Part shown: positions 7,838 to 14,518 of the stretch, piece by piece
How the letters are laid out: each line of letters opens with the position of its first letter
How positions within the stretch are numbered: the stretch's first letter is position 1
Source of the DNA: Promethearchaeota archaeon
Lineage (GTDB): Archaea; Asgardarchaeota; Lokiarchaeia; Sigynarchaeales; SOKP01
DNA length: 23,914 nucleotides
Direction: 5' to 3'
NCBI GenBank assembly: GCA_019894875.1
Contig: JAGXNR010000039.1
Coordinates: 1 to 23,914, forward strand
Program-made: the position numbers and the translations under genes
Notes under the pieces: generated by a model
What the model saw: only the letters and a program-made list of their open reading frames with translations
Told to the model about the DNA's origin: nothing
Database searches by the model: none

Positions 7838-8000
7838 AGTTGAACATTTAATTTTAAAATCTTAAAGTCAGAAAATTTTGATAAATTAAATAATTTTTCT
7901 ATAGATTTTAACTTTTACTATGATTTCTTCATAAAAGCAAACTTAAATAGGAATATTTATAATTATTGAATTTATTTGGAATTTATCCGTTTTCACTCAG

Positions 8001-8089
8001 AATAAAAAAATGATGTAACTGATGATAATCTATTAATTTACATAAATATTTTAATACTTTTTGCAATTTAATAAAAAATTGATGTAAAT
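8001..8089 (+). repeat. Imperfect 20-bp direct repeat before the DHH nuclease gene
   Basis: AATAAAAAAATGATGTAACT (8001-8020) recurs as AATAAAAAATTGATGTAAAT (8070-8089), 18 of 20 bases identical; the second copy runs into the start codon at 8088. It may be a duplicated leader or an operator pair, but AT-rich sequence makes this weak. Confidence 0.35.
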
Positions 8090-9467
8090 GACCCAGAAAC
8101 CAGATAGAGCTAAATTTCTAGAAGATTTTAACCACGCGGTCGACGAATTTAATGATCATTCATATACTCGAGTAATAAACATTTCTCATAATGATGCTGA
8201 TGGAATTAGTAGCTTGCATATTATCCAAAATCTATTATATAAGTTAAATTTAGATTACGATTATTTTATTTATAATCGATCTGTTTCTTGGGAAAATTAT
8301 TTAAACGGAATTTTATCTAAAAGACAAAGTGAAAAAACAGCTTTTATTTTTACTGACTTAGGTTCTAATTTAGCAGAATTAATTCCCATTATTAGAAAGA
8401 GAAAGGAGCAATTTTATATTCTTGATCACCATGAAGTAGAAAATGTAATTGATAGGAGTGAAATACCTGAAAATTTATTTTTTGTAAATCCAACTATTCA
8501 TGGATATGACGGACTTGAACATATCTCTGGAGCCACCCTTGCGTATATGTTTGCGAAACAACTAAAACATTCAGTAATAAAACAAGGATGGTTAGCGATA
8601 ATAGGAATTGCAGGAGATTCACTAAAAACCATGGATAAGCTTCAATCATTCAATCGAGAGATATATGAGGAAATACTTGAAGAAGATCTAATAGAAGATA
8701 AAATGGGTTTAACTTTATTCGGAAGTATGCATGAATCCATTAAAAATGGTTTAAAGTATAGCATTTTACCGTTTGTTAAGAACTTTGGGGGGGAATCCGA
8801 TCAACATATTAACTCCTTTCTAAACAAGATACAAATTGAACCCAAGACAAAACTTGTTGATTTGACTGCGAAACAAATTGAGATTATTCAGAAAACAGCA
8901 AAGATCAATAGTACTGGTCATTATGCATTATTACCTCAAAAAGTAGGATTATTGAGATTTGCCTTTGAGCATGCACTCTTAATAAATATCTTATGTTTTA
9001 AAAATATTAGCGCAGCTATCTCAATTATCCAATTAAAGACAATTACTCGATATGCGAAGGATTTATATGCAGAATATATTAACCACCTTGTAAATAATTT
9101 AAAAACTATTTCTAATGATCCTCCCAGTTATGAAACAGAAAAAGCTGTTTTTATGGAAGTTAAAGGAAAAATACCCCCAAGTAATTGGTCGGATACAGCT
9201 AGTTTCAGTGCTGTTAACGAACTTTTTAATCCTGAGAAAGTTTTATTTTTAGGAGGTTTAGAAAAAAAATCCGGGACAATCAAACTAAGTATTCGATGCT
9301 CCAGAAGATATCTTGAAAAACATGAAGATAATGGGGTAAATAAGATAATCTCTAGAATAAAAAAGGAATTAGGGGGATTAGGTGGAGGTCATAAACTCGC
9401 TGGAGGTATTAGATTATCCTTACCATCTTACAATCGTTTAAAAACGCATACTGAGGATTTTATTTAA
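8088..9467 (+). CDS. DHH-family nuclease, archaeal RecJ/GAN-like
   Basis: A 459-residue DHH/DHHA1 phosphoesterase. All metal-binding motifs are visible: HNDADG (His34, Asp36, Asp38), Asp90 in FTD, DHH at 113-115, and GIAGDS (Asp177). The C-terminal DHHA1 domain carries GGGH (432-435). Length and layout match the archaeal GINS-associated nuclease/RecJ group, related to eukaryotic Cdc45, which cuts single-stranded nucleic acid 5' or 3' depending on the lineage and associates with the CMG-like replication complex. Because the metal ligands are intact it should be an active enzyme, not a Cdc45-like inactive one. No GINS gene is in the window. The alternative is an RNA or oligonucleotide phosphodiesterase of the same superfamily. 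Confidence 0.85.
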   Translation: MTQKPDRAKFLEDFNHAVDEFNDHSYTRVINISHNDADGISSLHIIQNLLYKLNLDYDYFIYNRSVSWENYLNGILSKRQSEKTAFIFTDLGSNLAELIPIIRKRKEQFYILDHHEVENVIDRSEIPENLFFVNPTIHGYDGLEHISGATLAYMFAKQLKHSVIKQGWLAIIGIAGDSLKTMDKLQSFNREIYEEILEEDLIEDKMGLTLFGSMHESIKNGLKYSILPFVKNFGGESDQHINSFLNKIQIEPKTKLVDLTAKQIEIIQKTAKINSTGHYALLPQKVGLLRFAFEHALLINILCFKNISAAISIIQLKTITRYAKDLYAEYINHLVNNLKTISNDPPSYETEKAVFMEVKGKIPPSNWSDTASFSAVNELFNPEKVLFLGGLEKKSGTIKLSIRCSRRYLEKHEDNGVNKIISRIKKELGGLGGGHKLAGGIRLSLPSYNRLKTHTEDFI

Positions 9468-9489
9468 CAGCAGGATTTCTATTTAAATT

Positions 9490-9786
9490 ATGAAATTCCT
9501 TGAAAAAATAAGAGATATGTCATATGTAATACATGTTAAAATTAAACCTAATTCAAAAAAACAAAACATCATTAATAACAGAGAATTTCTAACAATTTTA
9601 GTTCGAGCAAAAGCAATCCAAAATAAAGCAAATAAAGAACTAATAAATTTAATAAAGAAAAAACTTAAGATATCTTCAAATCAAATTCAAATTATTTCAG
9701 GATTAAAAGGTTCAGATAAGGTAATCCAAATTAACTTTTTAGAAGATGTTGAAACACGAGAAATCTATAATAAATTAATCTTATAA
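9490..9786 (+). CDS. DUF167 (YggU-like, UPF0235) protein
   Basis: A 98-residue protein matching the DUF167 pattern: the strand VIHVKIKPNSKK, then LTILVRAKAIQNKANKELINLI, and IISGLKGSDKVIQI. The family is conserved in all domains and has no settled function. It starts 22 bases after the DHH nuclease gene on the same strand and is probably co-transcribed. The conserved part begins at about residue 11, where a second ATG (9520) lies, so the first ten residues may not be made. Confidence 0.88.
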   Translation: MKFLEKIRDMSYVIHVKIKPNSKKQNIINNREFLTILVRAKAIQNKANKELINLIKKKLKISSNQIQIISGLKGSDKVIQINFLEDVETREIYNKLIL

Positions 9787-9791
9787 GAACT

Positions 9792-10142
9792 CTAACTTCC
9801 AATTTTCTTCATTTTACCACATTTTAAACAGGTGATGAAATGTGTCATTCCCTCATCTGCGCTTCGAGTTTGACGAGTTTCCAAATGTGCTTTATTGTAT
9901 CCACAACGATGGCATTTAAAATCCTTAATACTGCTCCTTAAATTTTCCTCTTTCCATGCCATAAATTCAGATAGGGTTGTAACTTCCCCTTTAACAGAAT
10001 GCTCTATTTTAGTAGTTAATTTATAAGCTCCTGCATTTTCTTCAGTTAAATCCTTTATTGCTCCACACTTACATTTAACAATCTTTTTTCCGTCTGACTT
10101 AGAAGGGAGCATCATACTTCCACAATCGTCGCAAAATTCCAT
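9792..10142 (-). CDS. tfs: Transcript-cleavage factor TFS (TFIIS/RPB9-like)
   Basis: This 116-residue factor rescues backtracked archaeal RNA polymerase by stimulating cleavage of the transcript. The N-terminal zinc ribbon uses Cys4/Cys7 and Cys24/Cys26. The C-terminal ribbon (Cys77, Cys80, Cys105, Cys108) carries the hallmark QTRSADEG (91-98), with the acidic pair Asp96-Glu97 that enters the polymerase active site. The length is the usual one for TFS, and the intact acidic tip argues for a working cleavage factor rather than an inhibitory paralogue. It ends 5 bases from the DUF167 stop on the opposite strand. Confidence 0.96.
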   Translation of the reverse strand: MEFCDDCGSMMLPSKSDGKKIVKCKCGAIKDLTEENAGAYKLTTKIEHSVKGEVTTLSEFMAWKEENLRSSIKDFKCHRCGYNKAHLETRQTRSADEGMTHFITCLKCGKMKKIGS

Positions 10143-10178
10143 AAATCTTCAATCCGTCTAAAGATGATTATAACCTAA

Positions 10179-10189
10179 ATTTATAAAAT
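10179..10189 (-). promoter_or_regulatory. TATA-like element for TFS
   Basis: On the minus strand this reads TTTTATAAATT, centred about 42 bases upstream of the TFS ATG at 10142. That predicts transcription starting about 15 bases before the start codon. Position and sequence fit an archaeal TATA box. Confidence 0.4.
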
Positions 10190-10216
10190 TAATTAAACCA
10201 AATAATTTTTATTAAT

Positions 10217-11191
10217 CTATAGCTTGAACCCAAAAATTAAAGCGCAAAAGATTATTCCTGCAAGGAGATCCGCAGTAGTACCAGGATTTAAACTTCCGTC
10301 CTTCCCTTGAAGCTCAATATCTAATTTAATAGTCAGTTCTAAACCTTCTTCAGATGAGATTCCTCCATACTGTAGAATTGTGTTTGCAGTTTCGGATACA
10401 TATGATGCAGCATCTAATCCGGATTTTCTGATAATAAGGGTATCAGGATGATCAGAAAGTAATTTCAGATATGTATCTACAATTGCAGTGTTAGGGTCAT
10501 GAAATTGATTGAATCTTTCAAAGAAGTAAGGTAATCCCTCAGTTAAAATAATACTAAATCCCGTTGAATATTCAGAGCTAATTAAGTCATATTCTTTTGA
10601 GAATTCAAAGATTTTTTTTAAGTTGATTTTATCAACCTGAATCTCTCTAATTGAATCTTCATTAGTAATATCATACTTTTCTACTTTCCCTAATCCCCCG
10701 GGATTACAAGTTTTAATAGCTCTATACAAATTAAGTGTATCTTCCACAGTTGATTCATCGATTACTTTTTGTAAATGATATCTAAAATCGTTAAAATTGA
10801 ATGTGTTATTTTTTAAGCATATTATAGCCGCCACAGCAAGAGGGGAAACTATTAATATGTGCCCTAATAAAACATTACCTCCACTTTGCCATTTTATCAT
10901 TTCTTTCGTTGCATTCTTGAAAAAAAGACCTAATTCTATAGATTCATAATCTTTATCCTTTTTATATGATGATTGGTAAACTTTTTCACACAACCTCTTA
11001 AAGCATGGTTGGATTGCGGTAATCCCCGCTAAAAAATGTTCAAATCTTGTATCTTTAAAATCTTGTGTACGATGCACATTACCAGGTTTTGGCCAACCCG
11101 ATAATTCTAATAAGCTTGCTAAATTAATACATCTTGTCACATCATCAATTGATTTAATAGATAAACTGAAGTTGGGCTTTCTCACAGACAC
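10217..11191 (-). CDS. CitG/MdcB-like triphosphoribosyl-dephospho-CoA synthase family protein
   Basis: A 324-residue member of COG1767. The family signature is clear near the N-terminus: LLELSGWPKPGNVHR (28-42), followed by HFLAGI. Later conserved parts include SGGNVLLGH (about 103-111), NPGGLG, and a C-terminal KDGSLNPGTTADL. In bacteria this family makes the phosphoribosyl-dephospho-CoA prosthetic group of citrate or malonate decarboxylases. Archaeal members usually lack those partner enzymes, and none is here, so the substrate is unknown. Start: ATG at 11191. It follows eL22 by 50 bases on the same strand and may share its transcript. Confidence 0.82.
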   Translation of the reverse strand: MSVRKPNFSLSIKSIDDVTRCINLASLLELSGWPKPGNVHRTQDFKDTRFEHFLAGITAIQPCFKRLCEKVYQSSYKKDKDYESIELGLFFKNATKEMIKWQSGGNVLLGHILIVSPLAVAAIICLKNNTFNFNDFRYHLQKVIDESTVEDTLNLYRAIKTCNPGGLGKVEKYDITNEDSIREIQVDKINLKKIFEFSKEYDLISSEYSTGFSIILTEGLPYFFERFNQFHDPNTAIVDTYLKLLSDHPDTLIIRKSGLDAASYVSETANTILQYGGISSEEGLELTIKLDIELQGKDGSLNPGTTADLLAGIIFCALIFGFKL

Positions 11192-11241
11192 AACTAAGTA
11201 TAGTTTTCAATATATATAATAATATTTAGAAAGAAGTTAAA

Positions 11242-11553
11242 TTAATAATAACTTAAATCAATTAATTTCTTCTCTTTTATCGAATATCCTTCTTTATCAT
11301 TTGATTTGTATGAAATCGGTCTAAAATCTTTATTCAATCCTTTTTTATATAAGAATTTTTTTATCCTAAGTTTTACAGCTCTCCTTGATAAATTTAAGGG
11401 TAGTGAAACCTTTAATTCATTTCCGTCACGATCAAGATTAATTTGTGGTAAAGCTTCAGCTAAAAATCTAATTAGGTCAACTACATGCTGATCGCTCTTA
11501 AAACTTAAATCTTTAACAAAGACTGTAATAGTTTTACTTTCATCTTCACTCAT
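11242..11553 (-). CDS. Ribosomal protein eL22-like
   Basis: A 103-residue basic protein. The stretch LPLNLSRRAVKLRIKKFLYK followed by KGLNKDFRPISYKS and EGYSIKEKKL closely parallels eukaryotic eL22 (there VPFSKRYLKYLTKKYLKK, NNLRDWLRVVANSKESYEL), and the preceding VDLIRFLAEAL ... LKVS aligns with its first helix and strand. eL22 is a large-subunit protein of eukaryotes; homologues were reported in Asgard archaea and are otherwise missing from archaea. I match it by eye only, but length, order of elements and basic helix all agree. It is the strongest taxonomic marker in the window. It begins a minus-strand unit with the CitG-like gene and is divergent from the RuBisCO gene. Confidence 0.82.
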   Translation of the reverse strand: MSEDESKTITVFVKDLSFKSDQHVVDLIRFLAEALPQINLDRDGNELKVSLPLNLSRRAVKLRIKKFLYKKGLNKDFRPISYKSNDKEGYSIKEKKLIDLSYY

Positions 11554-11695
11554 ACAATATCACTGAATACAATAATTAAAAATATTATAAATTTTTTATG
11601 ATTTTAATAATATAATTCTTTAAACTAATGTTTTTTTAAGAAAATTTAATTTTATCAGAAGAAATTAAATTTGGTATAATTTATGGTGGAATAGA

Positions 11696-12970
11696 TTGGT
11701 GAATTATGTTAATTTAGATTATAACCCAGATGATAACGATCTTATCGCTATGTACTACGTAGAATTATCACCCGAATGTAAAGATTTAGAACAAGCATGT
11801 GAAGAAATTGCAAAAGAAAGCTCAATAGGCACTTGGACCGAAATTGCAACACTTTCTGCGGATATTGCTGAAAGATTAAAGCCGTCCGCATTTTATATCG
11901 ATCCCGAAAATAATATTGTTAAAATCGCATATACTAAAGAGCTATTTGAAGCAGAAAATTTACCACAAATATTAAGTGCTGTAGCAGGAAATATATTTGG
12001 GATGAAAGTTCTAAAACATTTAAGATTACTAGATATTAGATTTCCTAAAATTATTGTTGAAAAGTATAAAGGACCGAAGTATGGAATTAATGGGATAAGA
12101 AAACTGACTAATGTTAATGATCGTCCCCTATTAGGAACTATCGTAAAACCTAAGGTTGGACTGAATGAAAAAGAGCATGCAAAAGTGTGTGGTGAAGCTT
12201 GGAGGGGGGGATTAGACATCGTGAAAGATGATGAAAATTTAACCAGTATGACTTTTAATAAGTTTGAAGATAGAGTTATCGAAACCTTAAAGGTACGGGA
12301 TAAAGTTGAAAATGAAATTGGTGAAAAAAAATTGTATATGCCAAACATCACCGCACCCCTCACAACTATGAAGAAACGGGCTGATTTTGTTATTGATAAT
12401 GGTGGTGAATATGTTATGTTAGATATTGTTACGATCGGATTCTCAGCTCTTCAAGATATTAGAGAGTACCTTGGTAATAGAGATGTGGTACTCCACGCTC
12501 ATAGGGCAATGCATGCGGCTTTTACTCGTAGTAAAAAACATGGAATGACGATGTTAGCTTTGGCTAAATTGATGAGATTAATTGGGATGGATCAATTGCA
12601 CACTGGAACAATTGTCGGTAAAATGGAAGGTGGAAGACAAGAAGTAGTAGAAATAAATAAGATATTAACAGAACAAACAATTAAAGGTAATAATTTATCG
12701 ATCCTAGATCAAGGATGGTATAATATTAAATCGACCTTACCTGTTGCTTCAGGTGGTTTGAGTCCTCTAGATGCTCCAGAATTAATGAACTTTCTGGGAA
12801 GAGATATGGTGTATCAATTTGGAGGTGGTTGTCATGGTCATCCTGATGGAACAGAAACGGGGGCTAGAGCAATAAGACAAGCTTTTGATGCGGTTTTAGA
12901 AGGTCATGATTTAAAAGAATATTCTAAAAGTCATATAGAATTAGCAAGAGCTATTAAAAAATGGGGATAA
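11696..12970 (+). CDS. rbcL: Ribulose-bisphosphate carboxylase, form III large chain
   Basis: Converts ribulose-1,5-bisphosphate and CO2 to two 3-phosphoglycerate. All catalytic positions are present: Glu41 and Thr46 (ESSIGTWT), Asn99, the KPKVG loop (Lys151, Lys153), the carbamylated Lys177 with Asp179 and Glu180 in GGLDIVKDDE, His267/His269 and Arg270 in HAHRAMH, His302 and loop-6 Lys309 (GTIVGK), SGG at 352-354 and GGG at 376-378. The 424-residue length and sequence fit archaeal form III, not RuBisCO-like form IV. No small subunit is nearby, as expected. The frame opens with TTG (11696); the adjacent GTG at 11699 sits 8 bases after GGTGGA and is the better start. It faces the ribose-1,5-bisphosphate isomerase gene with 14 bases between stops, which places it in the AMP degradation route rather than a Calvin cycle. 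Confidence 0.95.
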   Translation: MVNYVNLDYNPDDNDLIAMYYVELSPECKDLEQACEEIAKESSIGTWTEIATLSADIAERLKPSAFYIDPENNIVKIAYTKELFEAENLPQILSAVAGNIFGMKVLKHLRLLDIRFPKIIVEKYKGPKYGINGIRKLTNVNDRPLLGTIVKPKVGLNEKEHAKVCGEAWRGGLDIVKDDENLTSMTFNKFEDRVIETLKVRDKVENEIGEKKLYMPNITAPLTTMKKRADFVIDNGGEYVMLDIVTIGFSALQDIREYLGNRDVVLHAHRAMHAAFTRSKKHGMTMLALAKLMRLIGMDQLHTGTIVGKMEGGRQEVVEINKILTEQTIKGNNLSILDQGWYNIKSTLPVASGGLSPLDAPELMNFLGRDMVYQFGGGCHGHPDGTETGARAIRQAFDAVLEGHDLKEYSKSHIELARAIKKWG

Positions 12971-12984
12971 TCCAAATAAACTTG

Positions 12985-13920
12985 TTATTCTATAATTTCT
13001 GGATACAGTTTAGCAAAATAATTTGATATGTGACTCGAAGCAAATATTCCTGCTTCGGTAATTAAGCCATCTATATATCTACGAGATACGGTTTCGAAAG
13101 CAGGATTTAACACATTAATATTTTTGGGTGGAGATTCCCAAACCTCATTCGGATCTCTCATTTCTATAGTTTCTAATATTCCTAAATTTGTTTCTGGATT
13201 ATATTTTAATAAAGGTGAGGCAACGTAGAAGGGAACATGCTCTTCATGGGCTACTAATGCCAAAAGCCTTGATCCAATCTTGTTGATAATTGTACCTTCG
13301 CTAGTTATACTATCTGCACCAATTAAAATTAAATCAACTTGAAAATGTCGTACAGCCCATCTCATAGCGCTATCTACTACATGCATAACTTCGATATTCG
13401 CTTCACTTAATTTCTGCGCGGTTATCCTTCCTTGTAATCGAGGTTGAGTTTCGGTATTAATAACTTTGAAATTTTTGTCTTGCTTTTTTGCCTCTAATAA
13501 AATAGCAGTAACAAGAGAAGAATGACAATGTGTCATCACAACGAATTTTTTAATAGCATTAGGAATACGTCTTGCCCCTATTTCTGCGATCTTTCTTTTA
13601 GAATCTTGGAGCATCTCATAATACTCGTTCTTATATCCTTCAATTATCTCTGGAATATCCTTTAAACTACAATTATGTTTTTCCCTTTCTAATTTATGTA
13701 CTATGAAATTTAAACCATTTTTCATAGCAGGTTCAGTTGGTCTGGTATCAATTAATACATTTTTTGCTTTGTGAAGGCTTTCAATACAACTATCAATTGT
13801 TTTTTCCTGTAATCTCTGAGCATAATTATTTAAAAAATCAATCGCATTCAAAGCTACATTGGTAGCTCCTTGTATTTCTAGCGATTTTATTTTTTCTGCA
13901 TCTTCTAATAATTGTTTCAT
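12985..13920 (-). CDS. Ribose-1,5-bisphosphate isomerase (aIF2B-like family)
   Basis: Converts ribose-1,5-bisphosphate, made by AMP phosphorylase, into ribulose-1,5-bisphosphate for RuBisCO. The 311-residue protein has the two catalytic residues of the Thermococcus enzyme: Cys132 in MTHCHS and Asp203 in GADSIT. Around them are NTETQPRLQG, VVDSAMRWAV, IINKIGS and the C-terminal DGLITEAGIF, typical of the aIF2B / R15P isomerase / methylthioribose-1-phosphate isomerase superfamily. The alternative, an aIF2B-type regulatory subunit, is less likely because of the Cys-Asp pair and the RuBisCO neighbour. The start ATG at 13920 follows the zinc-ribbon gene by 22 bases, so the two are probably one transcript. 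Confidence 0.9.
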   Translation of the reverse strand: MKQLLEDAEKIKSLEIQGATNVALNAIDFLNNYAQRLQEKTIDSCIESLHKAKNVLIDTRPTEPAMKNGLNFIVHKLEREKHNCSLKDIPEIIEGYKNEYYEMLQDSKRKIAEIGARRIPNAIKKFVVMTHCHSSLVTAILLEAKKQDKNFKVINTETQPRLQGRITAQKLSEANIEVMHVVDSAMRWAVRHFQVDLILIGADSITSEGTIINKIGSRLLALVAHEEHVPFYVASPLLKYNPETNLGILETIEMRDPNEVWESPPKNINVLNPAFETVSRRYIDGLITEAGIFASSHISNYFAKLYPEIIE

Positions 13921-13942
13921 AGATCATCACAAAATATTTTCT

Positions 13943-14137
13943 CTATTTTTCAGTATTATTATTTTCAGGACTCTTTTGATCTAATTCAAAATCTTCAGGG
14001 TCAATCTCTATGTAAAAGTGTCCTAGATAGCCACAATTAGCACATTCATACATATTTGGAGCTAACCAGCCCGATACATTGACAGCATTTCTTAATTTAG
14101 GTTCTTTGCATTTAGGGCAAATTCTAATATTTACCAT
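13943..14137 (-). CDS. Small zinc-ribbon protein upstream of R15P isomerase
   Basis: 64 residues with two CxxC knuckles (Cys7/Cys10 and Cys32/Cys35, the second in ECANCGYLGH), giving a rubredoxin-like or zinc-ribbon fold, then an acidic tail. Small ribbons like this are widespread in archaea with no assigned role. It is the first gene of a unit with the isomerase. Confidence 0.75.
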   Translation of the reverse strand: MVNIRICPKCKEPKLRNAVNVSGWLAPNMYECANCGYLGHFYIEIDPEDFELDQKSPENNNTEK

Positions 14138-14217
14138 GATATTTACTTGATAAATTTTGTATCTTTAAGAAAAATTACATATTAAATATAATTATCTTCT
14201 TATAAATTTTTAATTAG

Positions 14218-14230
14218 GAAATATTTAAAT
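14218..14230 (+). promoter_or_regulatory. TATA-like element for the 39-residue ORF
   Basis: AAATATTTAAAT lies about 20-25 bases before the ATGATG at 14245, the distance expected for a leaderless archaeal transcript. Confidence 0.35.
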
Positions 14231-14244
14231 CGAATCTAGATATT

Positions 14245-14364
14245 ATGATGAATGTAGTAGTTGCTCGATCTTTTGGATTAGATTACATCTATTATTGCCA
14301 AAAATATAATATAAAACCATTGGAAGAAAATTTGGTAAGTGAAATTAATCAATATTGGAAATAA
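14245..14364 (+). CDS. Possible 39-residue protein
   Basis: An open frame from ATG 14245 (second ATG at 14248) to TAA 14364. The predicted peptide has a hydrophobic start (NVVVARSFGL), an aromatic run with one Cys (DYIYYCQKY) and an amphipathic charged end (PLEENLVSEINQYWK). Support comes from context: a TATA-like element at the right distance, a 9-bp hairpin over the stop codon and T-rich DNA after it. I recognise no family. The unit could instead be a structured RNA. It occupies the otherwise empty gap before uvrC. Confidence 0.35.
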   Translation: MMNVVVARSFGLDYIYYCQKYNIKPLEENLVSEINQYWK

Positions 14365-14378
14365 CTGAATTTCCAATA
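14353..14378 (+). terminator. 9-bp hairpin spanning the small ORF's stop
   Basis: TATTGGAAA (14353-14361) and TTTCCAATA (14370-14378) are perfectly complementary around an 8-nt loop containing the TAA stop of the 39-residue ORF. A T-rich tract (from about 14397) follows. It could end transcription or form part of an RNA structure. Confidence 0.4.
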
Positions 14379-14461
14379 AAACCAAAAGAAATCTGACTTT
14401 TTATTTTATAGTAATAAATTAAATTTACCCTCTCTTATTATTTAATAGTAATATACCTTAC

Positions 14462-14480
14462 TTGTTGTTAAAAACAACAA
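14462..14480 (+). repeat. Perfect inverted repeat upstream of uvrC
   Basis: TTGTTGTT and AACAACAA are 8-bp perfect arms around AAA, ending 38 bases before the uvrC start. It could be an operator or a hairpin in the leader. It is the only strong dyad between the small ORF and uvrC. Confidence 0.5.
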
Positions 14481-14518
14481 TGTGATATTAAATAAATTAG
14501 ATTAAATTTTTTCATTTT

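Noticed and set aside
11696..12970. RuBisCO-like protein (form IV)
   Set aside because: All catalytic and substrate-binding residues, including the carbamylated lysine, are conserved.
12985..13920. aIF2B-type initiation factor subunit
   Set aside because: The Cys132/Asp203 pair and the RuBisCO neighbour fit ribose-1,5-bisphosphate isomerase better.
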